Of a DNA stretch of 7,978 bases, positions 1 to 6,079 are shown piece by piece. How positions within the stretch are numbered: position 1 is the first letter of the stretch; the number at the start of each line of letters is the position of its first letter. The notes below the pieces were generated by a model. It made no database searches, was not told the DNA's origin, and saw nothing but the letters and a program-made list of their open reading frames with translations. The translations under genes and the position numbers were made by a program. This DNA comes from Nitrosomonadales bacterium (GTDB lineage Bacteria > Pseudomonadota > Gammaproteobacteria > Burkholderiales > Nitrosomonadaceae), in NCBI GenBank assembly GCA_004525885.1, contig SPBV01000079.1:1-7978 (forward strand), read 5' to 3'.

Positions 1-475
1 CGACTTCGTCTAGATTTCTCAGTACATGGACCATTTCTATCGCCGCTCGTGCAGCTTCGGCTCCCTTCTGGCTCATGCGCTCTAGTGCTTGATCATCAGT
101 ATCGGTAGTAAGTATTCCGTTAGCGACCGGAATTCCCGTGTCAAGCTGTACGGCCGTTACGCCACTAGCCGATTCTTTCGACACCACCTCAAAATGATAT
201 GTGTCACCACGAATCACCGCACCCAATGCCACTAGCGCATCAAATTGATCGGTTAAAGCCATTTTTTGTAATGCCAAAGGAATTTCCAGTGCGCCGGGAA
301 CCGTTATCAGTATTATATTTGTTAGTGGTACTCCATTTTTCTCTAGCTCTGCAGTACAGCTATCGAGCAGTCCCTCACTAGCATCAATGTTATAACGGCT
401 CATGACGATACCTATACGTAACTCAGCACCATTTAAATCTGTTTCGAGCACATGAATCTTCTCATAACGCCCCAT
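1..475 (-). CDS. ribH: 6,7-dimethyl-8-ribityllumazine synthase, C-terminus cut by window edge
   Basis: RibH condenses 5-amino-6-ribitylamino-uracil with 3,4-dihydroxy-2-butanone 4-phosphate to give lumazine, the penultimate riboflavin step, in the cytoplasm. I translated the frame from the ATG at 475; it stays open for 158 codons to the left edge, so only the last few residues and the stop are missing (family length about 155-165). Family motifs are in order: RIGIVMSRYN (residues 20-29, ribityl-pyrimidine pocket), VPGALEIPLAL (59-69), FDALVALGAVIRGDTYHFE (78-96, with the catalytic His at 94), GILTTDTDDQA near 131, and the C-terminal helix GAEAARAAIEM. The start has an AGGAG five bases upstream. 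It lies 46 bp after ribBX on the same strand and is probably co-transcribed with ribE and ribBX. Nothing suggests inactivation. Confidence 0.96.
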   Translation of the reverse strand, partial: MGRYEKIHVLETDLNGAELRIGIVMSRYNIDASEGLLDSCTAELEKNGVPLTNIILITVPGALEIPLALQKMALTDQFDALVALGAVIRGDTYHFEVVSKESASGVTAVQLDTGIPVANGILTTDTDDQALERMSQKGAEAARAAIEMVHVLRNLDEV

Positions 476-480
476 ATGAT

Positions 481-485
481 CTCCT
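481..485 (-). promoter_or_regulatory. ribosome binding site of ribH
   Basis: Minus-strand AGGAG with a five-base spacer (ATCAT) before the ATG at 475. It is the clearest Shine-Dalgarno sequence in the window and fixes the ribH start. Confidence 0.75.
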
Positions 486-521
486 AAAATTATTAACTAG
501 AAACATGAAAAAATGCGGCAT

Positions 522-1637
522 TTAGCTTTGTTCTACACTTTCCGGTCCCAGGTATCCCATAACCTTTAGACCAAAGCCCTTCATACTTGGCATTTTACGT
601 GGGACGGCTAGCAGCCGCATCTTGCCCACACCAAGATCTTTTAATATCTGTGCGCCAATGCCATAGTTACGCAAATCGGTTCTGGTAGAAATATGGGGCT
701 CAGTTTTTTTCTTTGTAACGCGCTCGATTAACTCCATCGGACTTTCCCTGCTATGCAACAAAACGACTACACCGCACCCTGCGTCGGAAATTACACGAAG
801 TGTGTCATTAATGCTCCAAGAATGCGTACGGTCATTTAGGTCTAGTAAATCAATAACAGACAGTGGTTCATGCACCCGCACCAAGGTATCAACATCAGGG
901 TTAATTTCGCCCTTAATCAGAGCGAGATGGGTTGCATTGATAGTTTTATCAAGATAAGCGACAAGACGGAACCCACCGTGAATTGTTTGGATAATCTTTT
1001 CTGCCACACGCTCTACTAGGCTTTCAGTCCGGCTGCGGTGATGAATAAGATCAGCAATCGCTCCGATTCTGAGTTGATGCTTTGTGGAAAACTCAATCAA
1101 CTCTGGCAGTCGCGCCATACTACCGTTATCTTGAAGAATTTCGCAAATCACAGATGCAGGCGTAAGCCCTGCCAGATTTGCTAAATCACACCCTGCTTCT
1201 GTATGACCAGCGCGCGAAAGTACTCCGCCGTTTTGGGCCATTAGTGGAAAAATATGGCCGGGATGAATAATGTCTTTTGGTCGGGCCTTCGGATTTGCTG
1301 CCATTTTTATAGTGTGAGCGCGGTCAGCCGCAGAAATGCCGGTCGTGACTCCAGTTGCGGCTTCAATAGAAAGTGTAAAGTTAGTTCCTAATGGTGAGCG
1401 ATTATTTGAGGCAGATACCATCAAGGGTAAATTGAGTTGTTGACAGTGCGCCTCCGTTAACGTCAGGCAAATCAATCCGCGACCATGTGTGGCCATAAAA
1501 TTTATTGCTTCAGGCGTGACAAAGTCTGCTGCTAAGACTAAATCGCCTTCGTTCTCACGATTCTCTTCATCGACAAGAATTACCATTTTTCCTGTCTTAA
1601 TGTCAGCAATAATGTCTTTGATGGAACTGATAATCAT
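522..1637 (-). CDS. ribBX: 3,4-dihydroxy-2-butanone 4-phosphate synthase fused to a degenerate GTP cyclohydrolase II-like domain (RibBX type)
   Basis: The N-terminal half (about residues 1-200) is a complete DHBP synthase, converting ribulose 5-phosphate to DHBP and formate. It has the acidic loop DEENRENEGD (23-32), THGRGLIC (50-57), TGISAADR (99-106), HPGHIFPL (125-132) and RAGHTEAGCDLANLAG (142-157). The C-terminal half (about 206-371) aligns with GTP cyclohydrolase II: it keeps the entry strand (LVRVHEP, 252-258) and a late DLRNYGIGAQILKDLGV stretch. However, it lacks the zinc site: where RibA has CLTGD...RCDCG, this protein reads LSVIDLLDLNDRTHSW (259-274), and the HRQEGRGIGL-like segment is replaced by HSRESPMEL. 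The following NNP motif is also altered. This matches the RibBX variant known from Shewanella and other Proteobacteria, whose RibA-like half is inactive. It is often labelled ribBA, but I infer only RibB activity. It lies between ribE (47 bp) and ribH (46 bp). Confidence 0.93.
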   Translation of the reverse strand: MIISSIKDIIADIKTGKMVILVDEENRENEGDLVLAADFVTPEAINFMATHGRGLICLTLTEAHCQQLNLPLMVSASNNRSPLGTNFTLSIEAATGVTTGISAADRAHTIKMAANPKARPKDIIHPGHIFPLMAQNGGVLSRAGHTEAGCDLANLAGLTPASVICEILQDNGSMARLPELIEFSTKHQLRIGAIADLIHHRSRTESLVERVAEKIIQTIHGGFRLVAYLDKTINATHLALIKGEINPDVDTLVRVHEPLSVIDLLDLNDRTHSWSINDTLRVISDAGCGVVVLLHSRESPMELIERVTKKKTEPHISTRTDLRNYGIGAQILKDLGVGKMRLLAVPRKMPSMKGFGLKVMGYLGPESVEQS

Positions 1638-1649
1638 GTCGTTAATTTT

Positions 1650-1654
1650 CCCTT
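1650..1654 (-). promoter_or_regulatory. possible ribosome binding site of ribBX
   Basis: Minus-strand AAGGG lies 12 bases before the ATG at 1637, a rather long spacer. It is the only Shine-Dalgarno-like element there. The start is supported mainly by family alignment (MIISSIKDIIADI then the DHBP synthase core). Confidence 0.4.
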
Positions 1655-1684
1655 ATTAAACAGTATTGCAAGTATACGCAGAAC

Positions 1685-2281
1685 TTACTTGGATGCTGTG
1701 GATAGAAGTTGTTCGAGATAACGTGCCAGCATATCCACTTCTAAATTTACTTTCGTGTCTGTCTTTAGATCTTGTAACGTGGTCATGGCCAATGTGTGGG
1801 GAATAAGATTAACCCTGAACTCGTCCTTTACGATTAGATTTACCGTTAAACTCACGCCATTCACTGTGATTGAGCCCTTTTTTGCAATGTACTTCATCAG
1901 GGAAACCGGGGCCTTTATCACTAATAAACGACTTTCTCCCTTTAGCTCTATCTTTACTACTTTTCCTATTCCATCTACGTGACCATTTACCAAATGTCCA
2001 TTTATTCTGTCGGATAGCCGCATAGATTTTTCAAGATTAACTCGTTGACCTTGTATTTCTAGGCCTCGGGTACAGTTTAAAGTTTCTCGTGACACATCCA
2101 TACTAATCATGCCGCCCACTAAAGTAATTATGTTGAGACATACACCATTTGTTGCAATGCTGTCACCAACATGTACATCACTTAAATCTAGTCTGCCTGG
2201 TGAAATTTCTATGCGTATACCATTTTCCAAAGATATAACTTTTTTTATCTCGCCAACCGCTTCGATAATTCCAGTAAACAT
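1685..2281 (-). CDS. ribE: riboflavin synthase, alpha chain
   Basis: Riboflavin synthase dismutates two lumazine molecules into riboflavin and the RibD product, the last step of riboflavin synthesis. The 198-residue protein shows the expected tandem lumazine-binding domains (about 1-96 and 97-198). The N-terminus MFTGIIEAVGEI is diagnostic, and GHVDGIGKV (100-108) opens the second domain. The paired substrate loops NGVCLN (45-50, with the family's Cys48) and NGVSLT (141-146) show the internal duplication. GHLVNGH (95-101), LMKYIAKKGSI (128-138) and NLIPHTL (158-164) are also conserved. It is the first gene of the leftward ribE-ribBX-ribH group and is divergent from regB. The start is fixed by the family N-terminus and an upstream AAGGA. 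I see no FMN riboswitch (RFN element) in its leader. Some databases call this gene ribC. Confidence 0.96.
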   Translation of the reverse strand: MFTGIIEAVGEIKKVISLENGIRIEISPGRLDLSDVHVGDSIATNGVCLNIITLVGGMISMDVSRETLNCTRGLEIQGQRVNLEKSMRLSDRINGHLVNGHVDGIGKVVKIELKGESRLLVIKAPVSLMKYIAKKGSITVNGVSLTVNLIVKDEFRVNLIPHTLAMTTLQDLKTDTKVNLEVDMLARYLEQLLSTASK

Positions 2282-2285
2282 TGAT

Positions 2286-2290
2286 TCCTT
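2286..2290 (-). promoter_or_regulatory. ribosome binding site of ribE
   Basis: Minus-strand AAGGA with a four-base spacer before the ATG at 2281. The spacing is short but acceptable, and the site agrees with the family N-terminus. Confidence 0.55.
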
Positions 2291-2309
2291 TTTGTTTTCA
2301 GGTGATATA

Positions 2310-2340
2310 GTGATACTTTTTAGTAAAATACTATAATCAC
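2310..2340. repeat. nested inverted repeat in the ribE leader
   Basis: On the plus strand, GTGAT (2310-2314) pairs with ATCAC (2336-2340). Nested inside it is a perfect TAGTA-AAA-TACTA dyad (2321-2333). A second GTGATATAG just outside (2302-2310) also mirrors CTATAATCAC (2331-2340) with one extra base. The element covers a minus-strand TATAGT (2335-2330) that could be a -10 box, so it could act as an operator; read as RNA it would be a weak AU-rich hairpin in the ribE leader. The function is not known. Confidence 0.35.
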
Positions 2341-2443
2341 AGCTTACACCGAAGTAACTTTTCCATCCTTATTTGTGGGCTTATTTAAACTAACTATGTC
2401 TACTATCAGCTTATTGCTTTCATGAGGATATCACGAAGGGTTT

Positions 2444-2472
2444 TGTATAAAGCGTAGAATTCAATGGGCCAA
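2444..2472 (-). promoter_or_regulatory. candidate sigma-70 promoter for ribE-ribBX-ribH
   Basis: On the minus strand TTGGCC (2472-2467) lies 17 bp from TATACA (2449-2444); each box matches four of six consensus bases. Transcription would start near 2437 and leave a leader of about 155 nt before ribE. An alternative is a -10 TATAGT at 2335-2330 without a clear -35. Assignment by eye only. Confidence 0.3.
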
Positions 2473-2579
2473 TCGCGTAGGCTATACAACAATTTGCCAG
2501 ATAGCTACTAGAAATTACGGATAGGCTAATGTTCGAATCAAATTAAATAAAAGTAGTAAATCTACGATGAACTGTTGAA

Positions 2580-3845
2580 ATGTTCAACGACTTTAGTCAA
2601 TCACCGCTAAAGAAAAATTTGCAGCGACTGTTCTTTCTTAGGAGCATAGCTATCGTTGTCCAATGTCTAACGTTTGCTTCAGTACATTGGGCGCTTGAAA
2701 TACCGCTACCTTGGACAGAAATGGTTATGGTGGTAGCATTTCTTGCGATATTAAATTTTGCAACCTGGATACGTTTACGACAAAATTGGCCAGTATCTAG
2801 TATAGAATTTTTTGCACAAATTCTAATCGATGTTTTCGCATTGGGTGCATTATTGTATTTTAGTGGCGGCCCGACCAACCCATTTGTTTCCCTGTACCTG
2901 CTACCGTTGACAATTACTGCTGCTGCCTTGCCATGGGCGTACACATGGGTGATGGCAGTAATTACAATAGGTTGTTATTCTTTGTTGCTATTTTATTACA
3001 TTCCTTTGCCGCATGATCATAATGCGCATATGAGTGAATTTAACCTACATGTATCTGGGATGTGGCTGGCGTTCGTGTTAAGCACCATGTTGATTGCATG
3101 GTTTGTTGTTAAGATGGGTATATCAATTCGAGAGCGCGATAAGGAGCTATCTCAAGCACGCGAGCAAGCCTTGCGTAACGAACAGCTTATTGCACTAGGA
3201 ACTTTGGCCGCTGGTGCAGCACATGAGCTCGGCACACCACTATCGACCATGGCAGTTGTAAGCAGGGAGATACAAAAAGATTATGCCGGAAACCACGATC
3301 TTCAAAATAGTATAACTATACTACGCAATCAAATTACTCAATGTAAACATACGCTAACGCAACTACTTGCCGATGCAGGGCAAGCGCGAACCGAATATGC
3401 CAGCGGGCAAACAGTAGATCTTTTTCTGCGAGAAATATTAGATAAATGGAAATTAATGCGTCCTACTGTTAAATTTACTTATTACTGCAATGGCGCAAAT
3501 CCTGTGCCCCAAATAATTAATACGCAACCACTTGGCCAATCAATTTTAAATCTGTTAAATAATGCGGCTGACGCATCGTTAGACAATATTGAGATCAAAA
3601 GTGACTGGGACAATAAAGAATTGCGTCTAGAGATTCTTGATTTTGGTAAAGGCCTCAGTGAAGAAACTGTACAACGCGCAGGAGAAGTATTCTTTACTAG
3701 TAAAAAAGGACATGGTCTCGGAATTGGCTTATTTTTGGCAAATGCAAATATTGAGCGATATGGTGGAAGCGTTCGTTTGACTAATCGCGAAGAAGGCGGT
3801 GCCTGTACCCAAGTTATATTGCCCCTGATTCGGCTTACGACATGA
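2580..3845 (+). CDS. regB: redox-responsive membrane sensor histidine kinase RegB (PrrB family)
   Basis: RegB autophosphorylates under reducing conditions and passes phosphate to RegA. In alpha-proteobacteria the pair controls respiration, photosynthesis and carbon or nitrogen fixation genes. Residues about 17-178 form roughly six membrane segments. They contain the RegB signature GGPTNPF (96-102), the segment tied to ubiquinone sensing. Cytoplasmic motifs follow: H-box AAHELGTPLSTM with phospho-acceptor His215, N-box LNLLNNAADAS (323-333), G1 DFGKG (354-358) and G2 GHGLGIGL (377-384). Cys255, in QITQCKHTL just after the H-box helix, matches in position the redox-active cysteine of Rhodobacter RegB (Cys265). 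The length of 421 fits the family. The ATG at 2580 has no clear Shine-Dalgarno sequence but gives the usual N-terminus (NLQRLFFLRSIAI). It overlaps regA by 4 bp. PrrB is the alternative name. Confidence 0.93.
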   Translation: MFNDFSQSPLKKNLQRLFFLRSIAIVVQCLTFASVHWALEIPLPWTEMVMVVAFLAILNFATWIRLRQNWPVSSIEFFAQILIDVFALGALLYFSGGPTNPFVSLYLLPLTITAAALPWAYTWVMAVITIGCYSLLLFYYIPLPHDHNAHMSEFNLHVSGMWLAFVLSTMLIAWFVVKMGISIRERDKELSQAREQALRNEQLIALGTLAAGAAHELGTPLSTMAVVSREIQKDYAGNHDLQNSITILRNQITQCKHTLTQLLADAGQARTEYASGQTVDLFLREILDKWKLMRPTVKFTYYCNGANPVPQIINTQPLGQSILNLLNNAADASLDNIEIKSDWDNKELRLEILDFGKGLSEETVQRAGEVFFTSKKGHGLGIGLFLANANIERYGGSVRLTNREEGGACTQVILPLIRLTT

Positions 3846-4399
3846 CCACGCTTCCAACAATAGGCTCAGATAATGATCGGCCAAGTTTATTACTCGTTGA
3901 TGATGACCTAATTTTTTGTGAAGTTCTTGCAAGCGCAATGACAAAACGTGGGTTTGATGTTACTTGTGCACATTCTGTCAAACACGCATTGGAGTGTACT
4001 GAAATTTGTGCGCCCGAATATGCAATTATCGATCTGAGATTGCCCGGTCCTTCAGGTTTGGTTTTGGTTGAAAAATTAAAAGAGCTGGATCCTGGTACCC
4101 GCATCGTCATGCTGACTGGCTACGCAAGTATCACTACGGCTGTAGAAGCAATTAAACTTGGTGCGATACATTACCTTGCCAAGCCTGTTGATGCAGATGA
4201 AATTATGACAACTTTCGGGCGTACCGAAGGTGACCCCTCTGCTCAAATCAATACACATGCTCTATCGGTCGGCCAGGTTGAATGGGAGCACATTCAACGC
4301 ATTTTAATCAAGAACAACGGTAACATTTCCGCAACTGCAAAAACTCTTAACATGCATCGCCGCACATTACAGCGCAAACTTAATAAAAGCCACCACTGA
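3842..4399 (+). CDS. regA: response regulator RegA (PrrA family) with Fis-type helix-turn-helix
   Basis: RegA is the DNA-binding partner of RegB. The 185-residue protein has a receiver domain (about 15-125) with acidic pocket DDD (20-22), phospho-acceptor Asp64 in IIDLRLPGPSGL, Thr92 in MLTGYAS and Lys114 in YLAKPVDADE. A short linker leads to the Fis-like C-terminal HTH, VEWEHIQRIL (146-155), then NISATAKTLNMHRRTLQRKL (161-180). This HTH is almost identical to that of known RegA proteins, so the DNA target is probably of the usual RegA type. Its ATG overlaps the regB stop (ATGA, 3842-3845), with no separate ribosome site, which implies translational coupling and one operon. The gene converges with ribD, 26 bp away. 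ActR and PrrA are other family names. Confidence 0.95.
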   Translation: MTTLPTIGSDNDRPSLLLVDDDLIFCEVLASAMTKRGFDVTCAHSVKHALECTEICAPEYAIIDLRLPGPSGLVLVEKLKELDPGTRIVMLTGYASITTAVEAIKLGAIHYLAKPVDADEIMTTFGRTEGDPSAQINTHALSVGQVEWEHIQRILIKNNGNISATAKTLNMHRRTLQRKLNKSHH

Positions 4400-4400
4400 A

Positions 4401-4431
4401 TTGTAAGAGTTTTTATTAAAAATAATTACAA
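4401..4431. terminator. possible bidirectional terminator between regA and ribD
   Basis: TTGTAA (4401-4406) is mirrored by TTACAA (4426-4431), and inside it TTTTT (4410-4414) faces AAAAA (4418-4422) across a three-base loop. It sits at the convergent 3' ends and overlaps the ribD stop codon. A stem flanked by A and T tracts can work in both directions, but it has almost no GC pairs and an internal mismatch, so this is a weak call. Confidence 0.35.
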
Positions 4432-5511
4432 AAGTCGAGCGATAATTCGAATATCTTGCCCAACCATGCGTAAATCTCGAATTTTAAGTTTGTGCTTTTC
4501 CGAAAGGTCGGTTAATTCTGGTAGATACAGCATACTCAGTGCTGAGCTACCGATTAAGTGTGGTGCAAGGTAAATTACCAGTTCATCTACTAACTGCGCC
4601 CTAATAAATGCGCCGCTCAATTTGCTTCCCGCCTCAATCAAGACCTCATTGATTTCGAAGTCAGCAAGCATCTGTATCATCTTTGCTAGAGCCACATTCC
4701 CCTTTTCATCTGGTAACACAATTGGTCGGGCACCTGCCTTACTTAATGCGTTCATTTTTTCTTCGTTAACGATTGCGGTAAAAATCAATTCGCCTTCTCC
4801 CTGGAGAACCTTTGCGGCTACAGGGGTTTCTAGGCGACTATCTACGACAACCCGCAATGGCTGCCTAGATGTCTCAATTAAACGCGCCGTTAGTTGTGGA
4901 TCATCTTCAAGTACCGTACCAATCCCTGTTAGAACTGCACAAGAGCGAGCGCGAAACTTGTGACCGTCACATCGTGCTGCCTCTCCGGTTATCCACCTGC
5001 TAATGCCGTTGTTGAGCGCAATTTTGCCATCAAGGCTTGCGGCAATTTTCATTCGTACCCAAGGGCGCTGGTTCGTCATTCGAGTAACAAAGCCAATGTT
5101 AAGTTCTTTTGCCTCCTCTTTCATCAAACCGCTTTGTACTTTAATTTTGGATTGTTTCAGCAGTGATATCCCACCTCCAGCCACTAGATGATTTGGGTCT
5201 TGCATTGCAATTATCACCTTGGCAACTTTAGCTTTGACCAACGCTTCAGCGCAAGGTCGAGTACGTCCGGAATGATTGCAAGGTTCTAGTGTAAGGTATA
5301 CTGTTGCGCCCTGTGCTGCCTCTCCGGCAGCATTGAGCGCATTGATCTCAGCATGCGGCTGGCCTGCATAAACATGCCACCCACTACCGACTACCTGTCC
5401 GTCACGCACAATCACACAGCCCACGCGGGGATTTGGGCTTGTACTATATAATCCTTTTTCGGCGAGCTGCAACGCTAGGGACATGTAAGCATGATCGTCA
5501 GAAGAAAACAT
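4426..5511 (-). CDS. ribD: bifunctional diaminohydroxyphosphoribosylaminopyrimidine deaminase / 5-amino-6-(5-phosphoribosylamino)uracil reductase
   Basis: RibD performs two consecutive riboflavin steps after GTP cyclohydrolase II: deamination of the pyrimidine ring and NADPH-dependent reduction of the ribosyl side chain. The deaminase domain (about 1-145) has the zinc motifs HAE (53-55, with catalytic Glu55), PCNHSGRTRPC (77-87, zinc Cys78 and Cys87), plus NPRVGCVIV (27-35) and MQDPNHLVAGGG (103-114). The reductase domain (about 149-361) shows RMKIAASLDGKIAL, ISRWITGEAAR, ILTGIGTVLEDDPQLT-like sequence, EVLIEAGSKLSGAFI and the terminal VGQDIRI. The length of 361 fits the family. It starts 14 bp after the nrdR stop, with no clear Shine-Dalgarno sequence; the ATG at 5511 is chosen because it gives the standard family N-terminus. 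It is probably co-transcribed with nrdR. Reading opposite to regBA, it is separated from the other rib genes by that pair. Confidence 0.96.
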   Translation of the reverse strand: MFSSDDHAYMSLALQLAEKGLYSTSPNPRVGCVIVRDGQVVGSGWHVYAGQPHAEINALNAAGEAAQGATVYLTLEPCNHSGRTRPCAEALVKAKVAKVIIAMQDPNHLVAGGGISLLKQSKIKVQSGLMKEEAKELNIGFVTRMTNQRPWVRMKIAASLDGKIALNNGISRWITGEAARCDGHKFRARSCAVLTGIGTVLEDDPQLTARLIETSRQPLRVVVDSRLETPVAAKVLQGEGELIFTAIVNEEKMNALSKAGARPIVLPDEKGNVALAKMIQMLADFEINEVLIEAGSKLSGAFIRAQLVDELVIYLAPHLIGSSALSMLYLPELTDLSEKHKLKIRDLRMVGQDIRIIARLL

Positions 5512-5525
5512 AACAGTATTTTTAT

Positions 5526-5990
5526 TTATTTCTTCCGACGCGGTCTTTGTACTTCCTTGATTGCATCATGAAAGTCGTCAACATCCTGGAAGCTTCTATA
5601 AACAGAAGCAAAGCGGATATATGCCACTTCGTCTAGCTTGTATAGCTCTCGCATTACCATTTCGCCAATCTTACGTGAGGGTACCTCCCTCTCTCCTAGG
5701 CCCAGGAGTATTTGTACAATCCGGTCTGCCGCCTCATCTACCTTTCCGGTAGGCACGGGGCGCTTATGTAATGCGCGCATGAAACCTGTACGAAGTTTGT
5801 CGCGACTGAACTCGGAGCGAGCGCCGTCTTGCTTCACTACTTGTGGCAAACGTAACCCCACCGTTTCATATGTAGTAAATCGCTTGTCGCAGGTTAAGCA
5901 ACGACGGCGGCGGCGTATTTTATTCCCCTCTTCGCTAACACGGGAATCGATCACGCTTGTATCGTCGGCATTGCAGAAAGGGCATTTCAT
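5526..5990 (-). CDS. nrdR: transcriptional repressor NrdR
   Basis: NrdR is a nucleotide-sensing repressor of ribonucleotide reductase operons. The 154-residue protein has the N-terminal zinc ribbon with Cys3, Cys6, Cys31 and Cys34 (MKCPFCNADD, then RRRRRCLTCDKRFTTYET). The ATP-cone domain (about 49-139) contains VVKQDGARSEFSRDKL, ALHKRPVPT, REVPSRKIGEMVM and VAYIRFASVYRSFQDVDDF. Length and motifs are typical. It lies 89 bp after glyA and 14 bp before ribD on the same strand; nrdR-ribD linkage is common in proteobacteria and does not by itself mean that NrdR controls riboflavin genes. No clear Shine-Dalgarno sequence precedes the ATG at 5990, but the start is set by the CPFC ribbon at residues 3-6. 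No nrd operon or obvious NrdR box is in the window. Confidence 0.97.
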   Translation of the reverse strand: MKCPFCNADDTSVIDSRVSEEGNKIRRRRRCLTCDKRFTTYETVGLRLPQVVKQDGARSEFSRDKLRTGFMRALHKRPVPTGKVDEAADRIVQILLGLGEREVPSRKIGEMVMRELYKLDEVAYIRFASVYRSFQDVDDFHDAIKEVQRPRRKK

Positions 5991-6079
5991 GAGTCAGAAT
6001 TCAGAAAAATAAGGGGGTCGTATCTATTATCAATAATTTGTTAAATTGAAAATAAACCTCGCTACTTAACTGCAGGTAA
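5991..6079. other. glyA-nrdR intergenic spacer
   Basis: This AT-rich 89-bp gap lies between the glyA stop and the nrdR start. I see no GC-rich hairpin with a T-run, so no intrinsic terminator of glyA is evident. A minus-strand GATAAT (within 6020-6040) resembles a -10 box but has no matching -35. The data fit either read-through from glyA or a weak internal promoter for nrdR-ribD. Confidence 0.4.

Larger units (their letters stand above)
2282..2579. promoter_or_regulatory. shared divergent control region between ribE and regB
   Basis: This 298-bp AT-rich spacer separates the divergent ribE (minus) and regB (plus) genes, so it should hold both promoters. I see no open frame of note, no RFN element, and no strong sigma-70 promoter for regB; TTCAAT (2460-2465) with TATACA (2483-2488) at 17-bp spacing is only a weak candidate. 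A minus-strand promoter candidate and a dyad near ribE are listed separately. Because RegA is a DNA-binding regulator encoded next door, autoregulation or control of ribE from here is plausible, but I could not identify a convincing RegA site by eye. Confidence 0.5.

Noticed and set aside
199..381. Plus-strand 60-codon frame inside ribH
   Set aside because: It is antisense to a conserved ribH stretch that includes the catalytic RGDTYHFE motif and has no family features of its own.
2282..2579. FMN riboswitch (RFN element) upstream of ribE
   Set aside because: None of the conserved RFN blocks (GGGGCAGGGTGAAA-like start, ACCGGCGGT-like segments) can be found on the minus strand.
2597..2944. Antisense frame within regB (115 codons, minus strand)
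   Set aside because: It lies opposite the conserved membrane domain of RegB, has no ribosome site and no recognisable motif. The regB frame is unambiguous.
4974..5327. Exact 15-base direct repeat GTGCTGCCTCTCCGG at 4974-4988 and 5313-5327
   Set aside because: Both copies encode GEAA in two separate conserved parts of RibD. Shared codons explain the match without a repeat element.
3..5636. Shared ACTTCGTCTAG in ribH (3-13) and nrdR (about 5626-5636)
   Set aside because: Both encode LDEV with the same codons. An 11-base coincidence in 8 kb is expected.
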